From JAEUKQ01 sp964414755 (lineage in GTDB: Bacteria > Pseudomonadota > Alphaproteobacteria > JAEUKQ01): a stretch of 6,508 nt of DNA. The stretch's first letter is position 1, and each line of letters opens with the position of its first letter. The notes below the pieces were generated by a model, which worked only from the letters and a program-made list of their open reading frames with translations, was not told the origin of the DNA and made no database searches. The DNA lies in NCBI GenBank assembly GCA_964414755.1, contig CAYPXH010000055.1, positions 1-6,508 of the forward strand, read 5' to 3'. Made by a program: the position numbers and the translations under genes. Shown here piece by piece: positions 1-6,395 of the stretch.

Positions 1-597
1 GGATGTACCACCAACAGCGTTACTTGTTTGATCTTCTGAGTCATCCGGCATATAGGAAATAGCTGCGCGGAAACCAGCAATGCTGGGGCTGAAATAAGCA
101 ATCTTGGTGCCTTTGTCATTGATCGTGCTGCATACATCGGTATCCGGGCTTTGGACCAACTGATTTCCATCATTTCCCAAATTGCTGAAATTCATGGCAC
201 CAGCCCATGGGAAAGCGGTCGAGGCTGTATTCAAACCACCGCAAAGCATTCCAGCCGCACTGCCAAAGTTACCAAAACGCACTTCACCCAAACCAGTTTT
301 AAAATAGAAATAGGTAGCATCGATTTGATCGCTATGGGTCTGACCCTCCAACTCAACCCGTCCACCAACGGTAATACCGTTGTCTAACTTCACTTCACCG
401 CCAAAATGTACTTCAACATTTTGTTTAAAGTTAACGTTATGACGGCCATCACCTTCATCATACTTTCCATCGGCAGTAATACCAATAGCGCCGTGATAGA
501 AGCCGCTAATACCAAACTTCAGTGGCTCACCTGCCTGAGCGGCAGAAGCAACAACACCCATTAATAATGTGGTGCCTAGTAAAATTTTTTTCATCAT
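1..597 (-). CDS. Outer-membrane porin, N-terminal part (runs off the left edge)
   Basis: Reading the minus strand from the ATG at 597-595 gives 199 uninterrupted codons to the window edge, so the C-terminal part is missing. The protein starts MMKKILLGTTLLMGVVASAA and has a typical Sec signal peptide, with a likely cut after AQA (about residue 22). The mature part has alternating beta-strand sequence. Residues 78-118 (GGRVELEGQ, then YFYFKTGLGEVRFGNFGSAAG) and 165-185 (KIAYFSPSIAGFRAAISYMPD) resemble the Gram-negative porins of alphaproteobacteria (Porin_4-like family). Such proteins form trimeric 16-stranded barrels that let small solutes cross the outer membrane; substrate preference cannot be read here. 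C119 and C156 are the only cysteines visible and may form a loop disulfide. A second ATG directly follows the first (594-592); the upstream GGGAA is a weak ribosome site, so either could start. Family assignment is from recalled motifs. Confidence 0.87.
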   Translation of the reverse strand, partial: MMKKILLGTTLLMGVVASAAQAGEPLKFGISGFYHGAIGITADGKYDEGDGRHNVNFKQNVEVHFGGEVKLDNGITVGGRVELEGQTHSDQIDATYFYFKTGLGEVRFGNFGSAAGMLCGGLNTASTAFPWAGAMNFSNLGNDGNQLVQSPDTDVCSTINDKGTKIAYFSPSIAGFRAAISYMPDDSEDQTSNAVGGTS

Positions 598-743
598 CTG
601 TGGTTTCCCAAGTTAAAGTTAACCGATTAACAATTGTGGAAGTTATTTTCCACCCTCATACGCATTTGCATCAACAATTTTACAATCCGCTTTTACACGC
701 AAAAATTTTACTAAAAAATTAGCTTTTTGCTGTAAGTCGCGGT

Positions 744-752
744 ATTATAACA
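744..752 (-). promoter_or_regulatory. Candidate proximal porin promoter, extended -10
   Basis: On the minus strand, TG at 752-751 plus one base precedes a perfect TATAAT at 749-744, an extended -10 of the sigma-70 type. No good -35 lies at the usual distance, which extended -10 promoters tolerate. A second TATAAT lies at 762-757. Transcription would start near 737, giving a porin leader of about 140 nt. That leader contains small dyads, GTTAA/TTAAC at 618-631 and AATTTT/AAAATT at 704-720. Confidence 0.5.
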
Positions 753-785
753 ATATATTATAAATACAGCGTATGACATCAGCCC

Positions 786-813
786 ATACTAACGCCCCTA
801 AGGGTTCAGTCAA
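786..813 (-). promoter_or_regulatory. Candidate distal porin promoter
   Basis: The minus strand reads TTGACT (813-808; five of six consensus bases), a 16-nt spacer, then TAGTAT (791-786; four of six). It would start transcription near 779, upstream of and in tandem with the extended -10 promoter. A copy of the TACAGCAAAA motif (828-819) sits just upstream of the -35 box, where an activator could bind. This is a consensus match only. Confidence 0.35.
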
Positions 814-1127
814 GAACATTTTGCTGTAATTCTAACGCTTATAAGAAATTTTTGCTGTATGTTGCACAATCGCAACAGTTGTTGGTATGTGCAAGGCTTA
901 AGCTGGCTTTTATTACACCAGTTATTATTTTCAAGGTCACTGTTATTGGAATTTTGTGTTACATTAATTCGTGTATTATAGGCTTTTGTTGGCAATTATT
1001 GTGAAAATAATCAATCATGCTCTCTTGCCTAAATTATGAATATAATGGTTTATACTCTTATTATCAAATTATCAAATTTATAAAACCATGTGCCTATCCA
1101 ATGCAGCTTACATACTTATATATGATG

Positions 1128-1175
1128 ATATCTTATACCCCAAGAACATGCACCAGCCTGGTATAAACAAGATAT
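1128..1175. repeat. Interrupted inverted repeat in the intergenic region
   Basis: ATATCTT (1128-1134) followed by ATACC (1135-1139) pairs with GGTAT (1160-1164) and AAGATAT (1169-1175). The right arm carries a 4-base bulge (1165-1168), and the loop is 20 nt. A smaller perfect dyad, ACCAG-C-CTGGT (1152-1162), overlaps the right arm and competes with the long stem. T-rich sequence follows on the plus strand. It could be a weak terminator, an RNA structure or an operator. Confidence 0.35.
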
Positions 1176-1218
1176 TTTATTTCACATTAATCTGGGTTCT
1201 AAATCATTGATCTTTTGG

Positions 1219-1247
1219 TTGAAACCAGCTATTTTTCTTGCTAAATA
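1219..1247 (+). promoter_or_regulatory. Candidate promoter of the DUF3576 gene
   Basis: TTGAAA (1219-1224; five of six for the -35) is followed by a 17-nt spacer and TAAATA (1242-1247; three of six for the -10). TG at 1239-1240 adds an extended -10 element. The predicted start near 1254 gives a leader of roughly 55 nt. A competing match is TTGATC (1207-1212) with TATTTT (1230-1235), also 17 nt apart. The AT-rich background makes chance matches likely. Confidence 0.35.
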
Positions 1248-1309
1248 TTGTCCATTATGTTTACTTGCTGTAATAAATTTCGTAACTAATTGATTTTTAG
1301 GAGATAGCC

Positions 1310-1906
1310 ATGCCATCAGCCCCCCTGCCCCAGTCACCAATTGCAATTGGGAAAAGCGTGATTCGGAAAAGACTGGGGCTGCGCCTAAAATTATCGGCAA
1401 GCCTTACGGCCGTTGCCTTAGTTGTTGCGGGCTGTTCATCAATTGATCCGAATGACCCGGGTGTGCAAGGGGCAACACGCCAGGAACGCCAACGTTTGCA
1501 AAAAAGCGGAGGGGAAACCATCTGGGGTGATGGGGGATTTTTGTTATTTGGCAATCGTAATCAAGGCCCGGCTGTGGTTGAAGGGGTTGGTGTTAATAGC
1601 TTTTTGTGGCGCGCTTCGCTAGATGCGATTCAGTTTATGTCGTTGGTTTCGGCCGACCCGTTTGGTGGGGTTATTATTACCGATTGGTACAGCCCTTCTT
1701 CATCAAAGAATGAGCGTTTTAAAGTTAATATCCGAATATTAACCCGCGATTTGCGGGCTGACGGTATTAGTGTTTCATTGTTCCGGCAAACACGTGTAAA
1801 TGCAAATTCAGCTTGGGTTGATGCAGTGGTTAGTAAAAAGGCCGTGCGCGATCTTGAAGATGCCATTTTAACACGGGCACGCGAATTGCGGGTTGGTGCA
1901 CGTTAG
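1310..1906 (+). CDS. DUF3576 domain-containing lipoprotein
   Basis: This 198-residue protein matches my memory of the alphaproteobacterial DUF3576 family, whose function is unknown. The basic N-terminal region (K15, R19, K20, R21, R25, K27) precedes a hydrophobic stretch ending in VVAGC, a lipobox that would place a lipid on C42. Ser at position +2 suggests outer-membrane sorting. The family signature is visible as WGDGGFLLFG (72-81), GVGVNSFLWRASLD (92-105) and the strongly conserved-looking SADPFGGVIITDWY (114-127). The C-terminal half has beta strands and then a helix (175-195). The start is well supported by AGGAG at 1299-1303, six bases upstream. The stretch before the hydrophobic core is long for a lipoprotein signal; a GTG at codon 17 (1358) is a weaker alternative start. 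The gene lies 156 bp upstream of leuS, a neighbourhood common in alphaproteobacteria, and has its own candidate promoter. Confidence 0.9.
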   Translation: MPSAPLPQSPIAIGKSVIRKRLGLRLKLSASLTAVALVVAGCSSIDPNDPGVQGATRQERQRLQKSGGETIWGDGGFLLFGNRNQGPAVVEGVGVNSFLWRASLDAIQFMSLVSADPFGGVIITDWYSPSSSKNERFKVNIRILTRDLRADGISVSLFRQTRVNANSAWVDAVVSKKAVRDLEDAILTRARELRVGAR

Positions 1907-1953
1907 GGTAACAATCGTTTCCTAAGCGCGCCTTGGCAATATAGAGGTTGGTA

Positions 1954-1978
1954 TTTTGGTTATGCGCCAAAGATTTTT
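1954..1978 (+). terminator. Weak terminator-like hairpin after the DUF3576 gene
   Basis: TTTTGG (1954-1959) can pair with CCAAAG (1967-1972), including one T-G wobble, around a 7-nt loop. Five Ts follow at 1974-1978. The stem has only two G-C pairs, so termination would be inefficient and some transcripts may read through into leuS. Confidence 0.25.
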
Positions 1979-2030
1979 GCCCCGTGCCGACTAGTTAGTG
2001 TTGAATTTGTCTTCCATGTGTTTTTATTAT

Positions 2031-2039
2031 TGATATAAC
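2031..2039 (+). promoter_or_regulatory. Candidate leuS operon promoter, extended -10
   Basis: TG-A-TATAAC (2031-2039) is an extended -10 element with five of six -10 bases. The sequence 17 nt upstream (CTTCCA, 2011-2016) is a poor -35. Transcription would begin near 2046, leaving a leader of about 17 nt before the leuS ATG. That is too short for a T-box or attenuator, so no leucine-responsive leader is apparent if this is the main promoter. Confidence 0.42.
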
Positions 2040-2062
2040 CTTATTATTAAGCGAGTTGGGCC

Positions 2063-4588
2063 ATGTCCCGGTATAATTTCAAGGAAGTCGAATATCGTTG
2101 GCAACAACAATGGGCTCATCAGAATTTATATCGGTGTGCTCCCGATTCGTTTCAACCAAAATACTATGTCTTGGCCATGTTCCCATACCCGTCGGGAAAA
2201 ATTCATATGGGACATGTGCGCAATTATACCATTACCGATGTGATTGCCCGCTACAAACGTGCCTGTGGTTATAATGTGTTACACCCAATGGGTTGGGATG
2301 CTTTTGGCCTGCCGGCTGAAAACGCCGCCATGCAGCACCATGTTCATCCAGCTCGCTGGACCTATGAAAACATCGCTCAGATGCAAGAACAAATGAAATC
2401 CTTAGGTCTTTCGATTGACTGGTCCCGCGAGGTAATGACCTGCCACCCCGATTATTACCGACACGAACAAAAAATGTTTCTTGATCTTTGGAATAAGGGG
2501 CTTGCTTATCGCAAGCAATCAGTGGTGAATTGGGATCCGGTTGATCAAACCGTTCTTGCTAACGAACAGGTTATTGATGGGCGGGGTTGGCGTTCTGGAG
2601 CTATTGTTGAGAAGCGTTATTTATGGCAGTGGTTTTTTAAAATAACCTCTTATACCAAAGAATTACTAAGCGGTTTGGAGACCTTAACAGCATGGCCGGA
2701 TAAAGTACGTCTGATGCAGCAAAATTGGATTGGCATGTCATCGGGGGCGTTGATTCGTTTTGCCTTGCGCAACCGCCTGGATCATCTAGAGGTTTTCACC
2801 ACACGCCCTGACACGCTTTTTGGGGCATCATTTTGTGCCATTTCTGCTGATCACCCCTTGGCTATTACCTTAGGTAAAACCAATCGCCAAATCGCCCTTT
2901 TCCTTGATGAATGCGCCAAATCGGCTGTTAACGAAGCAACACTTGAAAAGTTGCCAAAAAAAGGGCTTGATACAGGTCTTAAAGCAGTTCATCCGTTCAA
3001 CCCAACTGTTGAATTGCCTGTTTTTATTGCTAATTTTGTGTATATGGACTATGGAACAGGTGCAATTTTTGGTTGTCCAGCCCATGACCAGCGTGACTTA
3101 GAATTTGCACGGCAATATGGCCTACCGGTAAAGCCGGTTGTTATCCCTAAAAATCAACCAGCACATGGTTTTACCATTCAGGATATAGCCTTTACCGACG
3201 ATGGTATTCTGCACCATTCCGATTTTTTAAATGGCCTCTCCGTTGCAGAAGCAAAACTCAAGGCTACCCAGCATTTAACGGAACTTGGCCGTGGTCGTGC
3301 CACCAATGTTTTTCGGCTACGCGATTGGGGCGTTTCCCGGCAACGTTATTGGGGGTGTCCAATTCCGGTGATCCATTGCCCCGAATGCGGTGCTGTACCT
3401 GTGCCGGTTGATGATTTGCCTGTTGTTTTGCCTGACGATGTCAGTTTTGATCAGCCAGGCAATCCGCTTGATTACCATCCAACATGGAAATATGTCGATT
3501 GCCCTCGCTGTGGTCGGTCGGCACAACGTGAAACAGATACGTTGGATACTTTTGTTGAATCATCGTGGTATTTTGCTAGGTTCTGCTCAGGTTCTATTGC
3601 ACAGCCATTTTTGGCATCGGATACCCAATATTGGTTGCCAGTTGATCAGTATGTTGGGGGTATTGAACACGCTATTTTGCATTTGCTTTATGCCCGATTC
3701 TTTATGCATGCCTTGCAAGATTGTGGTTACCCCGTTCCCAAAGAACCATTTCGCGGCCTTTTTACCCAGGGGATGGTGATTCACGAAACATATAAACACC
3801 AGAAAGGGCATTGGCTTTTTCCGACCGAAGTTGAAAAACAAGGTGATCATTATATTTGTAGCGCCGATGGCTCACTTGTGACCGTTGGACGCTCCGAAAA
3901 AATGAGCAAGTCTAAAAAGAACGTTATCGATCCAGGACAAATTATTGAGATGTACGGTGTTGATACGGCGCGCTGGTTTGTTTTGTCGGACAGCCCGCCT
4001 GAACGGGATTTTGAATGGACCAGCAGCGGGGTTGAGGGCGCATGGCGCTTGGTTCAAAAGATTTGGCGGCTGTTGACACTGCGTACGATAGCCCCCCAAA
4101 ACCCTGTCAAAGATAATAATGCTTTTCGGCGCTTAATTCATAAAACAATTGCTGGCGTTACCGCAGACATTGAAAATTTTCGCTTTAACCGAGCAATTGC
4201 CAGAATTTATGAATATATCAATGCTTTTCATGAAACCATGGATCGCAACTGTTTGCAGGAAGGTCTTGAGGCTTTAGTCCTACTGATTCAGCCGTTTATG
4301 CCACACTTGGCTGAAGAAATGTGGCATCAATTAGGACATAAAACTTCGGTTACCTTGCAACCATGGCCCAAGGCAGACCCTGCCTTAATTGAAGAAGATA
4401 GTATTATTATTGCCATTCAGGTGAATGGTAAAATGCGTGATACCATAACCGTTCGCAAGGATATACCCAACGCTGAACTTGAGGCTGCCGTTTGCCAGCG
4501 CCCGGTTATTCAAAAAACCATTGGATCTCAACCAATTAAAAAAAGTATCATTGTGCCGAACCGTCTTATCAACATTATTTTGGGCTAA
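2063..4588 (+). CDS. leuS: Leucyl-tRNA synthetase (LeuRS)
   Basis: This cytoplasmic class I enzyme joins leucine to tRNA-Leu using ATP. The 841-residue product is close to the length of bacterial LeuRS (E. coli about 860) and appears complete. The HIGH motif is HMGH (48-51), after FPYPSGKI. The CP1 editing domain, which hydrolyses mischarged tRNA, has the threonine-rich TTRPDT (246-251) and HDQRD (341-345), so editing should be intact. A zinc-type insertion carries CPECG (439-443) and CPRCG (480-484). RLRDWGVSRQRYWGCP precedes it and ESSWYFARF follows, both typical of the catalytic core. KMSKS is at 613-617, preceded by the leucine-specific segment of bacterial enzymes. A helical anticodon-binding domain follows (about 660-770), then the C-terminal domain with IQVNGK (785-790) that contacts the tRNA elbow. 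The ATG has only a weak GAG ribosome site at 2053-2055, but the family N-terminus (YNFKEVEYRWQ) starts right there. It is probably the first gene of an operon with lptE and holA. Confidence 0.98.
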   Translation: MSRYNFKEVEYRWQQQWAHQNLYRCAPDSFQPKYYVLAMFPYPSGKIHMGHVRNYTITDVIARYKRACGYNVLHPMGWDAFGLPAENAAMQHHVHPARWTYENIAQMQEQMKSLGLSIDWSREVMTCHPDYYRHEQKMFLDLWNKGLAYRKQSVVNWDPVDQTVLANEQVIDGRGWRSGAIVEKRYLWQWFFKITSYTKELLSGLETLTAWPDKVRLMQQNWIGMSSGALIRFALRNRLDHLEVFTTRPDTLFGASFCAISADHPLAITLGKTNRQIALFLDECAKSAVNEATLEKLPKKGLDTGLKAVHPFNPTVELPVFIANFVYMDYGTGAIFGCPAHDQRDLEFARQYGLPVKPVVIPKNQPAHGFTIQDIAFTDDGILHHSDFLNGLSVAEAKLKATQHLTELGRGRATNVFRLRDWGVSRQRYWGCPIPVIHCPECGAVPVPVDDLPVVLPDDVSFDQPGNPLDYHPTWKYVDCPRCGRSAQRETDTLDTFVESSWYFARFCSGSIAQPFLASDTQYWLPVDQYVGGIEHAILHLLYARFFMHALQDCGYPVPKEPFRGLFTQGMVIHETYKHQKGHWLFPTEVEKQGDHYICSADGSLVTVGRSEKMSKSKKNVIDPGQIIEMYGVDTARWFVLSDSPPERDFEWTSSGVEGAWRLVQKIWRLLTLRTIAPQNPVKDNNAFRRLIHKTIAGVTADIENFRFNRAIARIYEYINAFHETMDRNCLQEGLEALVLLIQPFMPHLAEEMWHQLGHKTSVTLQPWPKADPALIEEDSIIIAIQVNGKMRDTITVRKDIPNAELEAAVCQRPVIQKTIGSQPIKKSIIVPNRLINIILG

Positions 4589-4593
4589 CGGGC

Positions 4594-5121
4594 ATGAATA
4601 TGTTTTTGTATTTGGTTCCAAAAAAAATTCGCTATTTTTCGGTTTTTCTTGCCTTGCTGCTGAGTGCTTGCGGTTTTCAACCTTTATACCAACAGTTTGA
4701 TCATACCACCACAGCGCCAACCACGCCAACGGCCTCTATTGCCATTAAGGGCTTGAAAGATCGCATTGGACACATTGTTTATGGCGAATTGTCACGACAA
4801 CTTGACCAGTCTCCCCTTCCCTTGTCCCAAGCATATACGGTTGAAATTGATCTGGATGAACGTGAAAATAATCAGCCCCTTAACCGATCTGAAAACGTGA
4901 TCCGAACAACATACATCCTAACGGCTAATTACCGCTTATATCAAGATGACCGCGTTGTTTTGAAGGGATCAGCACGGTCAACGACTAGTTTTCACTTAGC
5001 TTTATCGGGATATGCCAGCTATGTATCCCGCGAAGAGGCACAATTGCGTAGCGCAACTGAACTTGCCACAATCATTCAACAACGGCTTCGGTATTTTTTA
5101 ACATCGACACATGAAAATTAG
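4594..5121 (+). CDS. lptE: LPS-assembly lipoprotein LptE
   Basis: LptE is an outer-membrane lipoprotein that plugs the LptD barrel and helps insert lipopolysaccharide into the outer leaflet. The 175-residue product has a short basic start (K10, K11, R13), a hydrophobic segment and the lipobox LLSAC, with the lipidated Cys at 26. The sequence after it, CGFQPLY, is a hallmark of the LptE/RlpB family; +2 Gly agrees with outer-membrane sorting. The rest fits the family fold of two helices packed on a sheet: IAIKGLKDRIGHIVYGELSRQL (49-70), strands including the TTYILTANYRLY stretch (about 105-116), and a C-terminal helix with EEAQLRSATELATIIQQRL. It begins 5 bases after the leuS stop with no clear ribosome site, so translation probably depends on LeuRS ribosomes reinitiating. 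Met3 (4600) is an alternative start. An A8 run lies at 4620-4627. Its presence implies that the organism makes LPS or lipooligosaccharide. Confidence 0.9.
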   Translation: MNMFLYLVPKKIRYFSVFLALLLSACGFQPLYQQFDHTTTAPTTPTASIAIKGLKDRIGHIVYGELSRQLDQSPLPLSQAYTVEIDLDERENNQPLNRSENVIRTTYILTANYRLYQDDRVVLKGSARSTTSFHLALSGYASYVSREEAQLRSATELATIIQQRLRYFLTSTHEN

Positions 5122-6175
5122 TGCTGGTAAATTCGAAGAATATCTATCCGCATCGCCGGCAAATTTTTTTTTCGGTTTTAATGTTATTCTGGTTTTTGGT
5201 CCGGACCAATCCTCGGTTCGCAATTATATTGATTTGTGTCTCCATAAATTGGCAGGGTCACCGCCTGACCCATTCAAGACACATTCTTTTTCCTGGAATA
5301 ATAGCAGGGAAATGGCACAGCAAATTATTGATTCGCTGTACGAGATTTCTTTGTTCGGTGGGTTAAAAACCATTCATGTACGGCACATTAATGATCTTTT
5401 TACCAGCTTTTTGAAAGATGTTCCGCCGCGCACCCCAGCACAACAACAAAATCTTTTATTACTTGAGGCAGATGACCTACCCGCAAAATCCAGCTTACGC
5501 AAGCTAATTGAATTTGATGAATCATCTCTTGCCATTCCTTGTTACCTTCTGGACGATCGTGAACAATTAAACTTTATCCAAAAAACACTTCATAAAAACG
5601 GCCTAGAAAGCAATCGCGATGGCTTGTCACTACTTAAGGAATTATTGCCCAATCAAAAACAAACAATTGTTAACGAAATTGAAAAAATATCGATGTACTG
5701 CCGTAAAACAGGTTTGTCGACAGTTACGGTTACGGTTGATGATATTGTTGCCTGTCTTGCGGATCAGCGGGAAATTTACTTACAAGATGTAGCACATTAT
5801 TTTGCAGGACAGCAGATTCCTGGTTTCGTTCAACATTATTACCGCTGTATTCACGATGGCGAAAGCCCAATTTCGATTATCCGAACAATTGTGCGCTATT
5901 TGCAACAGCTGTGGCAAGCAAAGACAATAATGGTAACATCTTCACTATCTGCTGAGCAAGCAATGGGACAATTAAAGCCACCTATTTTTTATCAGCACCA
6001 AAATCGATTCGTGCACCATATGCGCCTTTGGCCTTATGAACGATTAGTGCAAACTTTTTTACACCTAAGCAGGCTTGAAATCATGTGTAAAACCACGGGT
6101 ATGCCGGCCGCTGAGATTGCCTTGCAACAGCTGACAAGCCTTGTAAAATCTGATCCGACAGCATCCCTATCCTAA
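5111..6175 (+). CDS. holA: DNA polymerase III, delta subunit
   Basis: The delta subunit is the part of the clamp loader that opens the beta sliding clamp at the replication fork. The 354-residue product has the usual length (about 340). Its N-terminus, KFEEYL followed by VILVFGPDQSSVRNYI (25-40), matches the family pattern in which the nucleotide-binding loop has degenerated to a FGPD-type motif; delta does not bind ATP. The next stretch (SLYEISLFGGLKTIHVRHI, 75-93) is the clamp-contact region of domain I. LLLLEADDLPAKSSLRKLIE (115-134) and the LLPNQKQTIVNEIEKISMY stretch (about 179-197) complete the AAA+-like domains. Residues from about 215 onward form the helical collar domain. The ATG overlaps the last 11 bases of lptE in another frame and has no Shine-Dalgarno sequence, which points to translational coupling. 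A T9 run lies at 5164-5172, in codons 18-21. The assignment rests on motifs plus the conserved lptE-holA order. Confidence 0.92.
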   Translation: MKISAGKFEEYLSASPANFFFGFNVILVFGPDQSSVRNYIDLCLHKLAGSPPDPFKTHSFSWNNSREMAQQIIDSLYEISLFGGLKTIHVRHINDLFTSFLKDVPPRTPAQQQNLLLLEADDLPAKSSLRKLIEFDESSLAIPCYLLDDREQLNFIQKTLHKNGLESNRDGLSLLKELLPNQKQTIVNEIEKISMYCRKTGLSTVTVTVDDIVACLADQREIYLQDVAHYFAGQQIPGFVQHYYRCIHDGESPISIIRTIVRYLQQLWQAKTIMVTSSLSAEQAMGQLKPPIFYQHQNRFVHHMRLWPYERLVQTFLHLSRLEIMCKTTGMPAAEIALQQLTSLVKSDPTASLS

Positions 6176-6182
6176 GTTCCAG

Positions 6183-6221
6183 TTTCATAAATTTCAGCAA
6201 CCATTGGTGTTTCTGATGAAA
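6183..6221 (+). terminator. Possible end-of-operon hairpin after holA
   Basis: Nested arms start 7 bases after the holA stop: TTTCAT (6183-6188) with ATGAAA (6216-6221), CAG (6195-6197) with CTG (6213-6215), and ACCA (6200-6203) with TGGT (6205-6208). The internal loops are unpaired and no T tract follows, so this is not a classic rho-independent terminator. It could instead protect the transcript's 3' end. Confidence 0.28.
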
Positions 6222-6270
6222 TGCCAGAAATATCACTCCACAAACGCCGACAACAAAATTTCTGTCATTT

Positions 6271-6300
6271 TTGACAATTGGATAGCAAAATTTGTTAGAT
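6271..6300 (+). promoter_or_regulatory. Possible promoter with a perfect -35
   Basis: A perfect TTGACA (6271-6276) is followed 18 nt later by a poor -10, TTAGAT (6295-6300; three of six). The -35 forms the right arm of the TGTCA/TGACA dyad. If real, it would drive something beyond the right edge or a short RNA. Confidence 0.22.
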
Positions 6301-6345
6301 CAGCACACCATTGATCATTATTTGTTTTCTTCTCTGTATTACTGA

Positions 6346-6395
6346 TTTACGGTTTTTATGAAATAATAATAATTACAAAACATTATTTCTGTAAA
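6346..6395. repeat. Nested AT-rich inverted repeat
   Basis: GAAATAAT (6360-6367) and ATTATTTC (6382-6389) form perfect 8-bp arms around a 14-nt loop. TTTAC (6346-6350) and GTAAA (6391-6395) enclose them. The stem is almost all A-T, so it is more plausible as a protein-binding dyad or a weak RNA fold than as a strong terminator. Confidence 0.35.

Larger units (their letters stand above)
725..859 (-). repeat. Three exact direct copies of TACAGCAAAA upstream of the porin
   Basis: On the minus strand the 10-mer TACAGCAAAA occurs at 734-725, 828-819 and 859-850, all in the same orientation. The spacings are 94 and 31 bp, close to nine and three turns of B-DNA, so all copies would face the same side of the helix. 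A related TACAGCAA lies at 1272-1265, in the presumed leader of the DUF3576 gene. A TACAGC core in the opposite orientation is at 765-770. The set may be binding sites for an unknown regulator of the porin; I do not recognise the motif. Confidence 0.5.
598..1309. other. Divergent AT-rich intergenic region, no gene seen
   Basis: This 712-bp stretch separates the porin from the DUF3576 gene, which are transcribed away from each other. The open frames inside it are short, lack convincing ribosome sites and give proteins of random-looking composition. It holds the candidate promoters and 10-mer repeats listed separately. It also holds a small dyad CAACA-GT-TGTTG (873-884), a tandem TTATCAAA pair (1061-1068 and 1069-1076) and the inverted repeat at 1128-1175. 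A short regulatory RNA cannot be excluded, but nothing matches a family I know. Confidence 0.6.

Noticed and set aside
151..722. Plus-strand open frames at 151-387 and 522-722
   Set aside because: The first is antisense to the porin, whose minus-strand frame has a signal peptide and porin motifs. The second starts inside the porin and runs into its AT-rich leader. Neither has a convincing ribosome site or recognisable protein features.
810..995. Minus-strand 61-codon open frame in the intergenic region
   Set aside because: It has no ribosome site and a composition rich in Asn and Gln as expected from AT-rich non-coding DNA. It also overlaps the repeat motif copies.
1182..1866. Frames overlapping the DUF3576 gene on both strands
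   Set aside because: They are shadows of a well-supported lipoprotein gene with a strong ribosome site and family motifs.
2956..2962. A7 run followed by GGG in leuS as a possible frameshift site
   Set aside because: The LeuRS frame continues intact with all motifs, and no stimulating structure or meaningful alternative product was seen.
3390..3779. Plus-strand 129-codon open frame inside leuS, hydrophobic in parts
   Set aside because: It lies wholly within the LeuRS catalytic and zinc region in another frame. Its hydrophobicity follows from reading leuS codons out of frame, and it has no start signal.
4385..4729. Minus-strand 114-codon open frame across the leuS-lptE junction
   Set aside because: It is antisense to two confident genes, with no promoter, ribosome site or recognisable domain.
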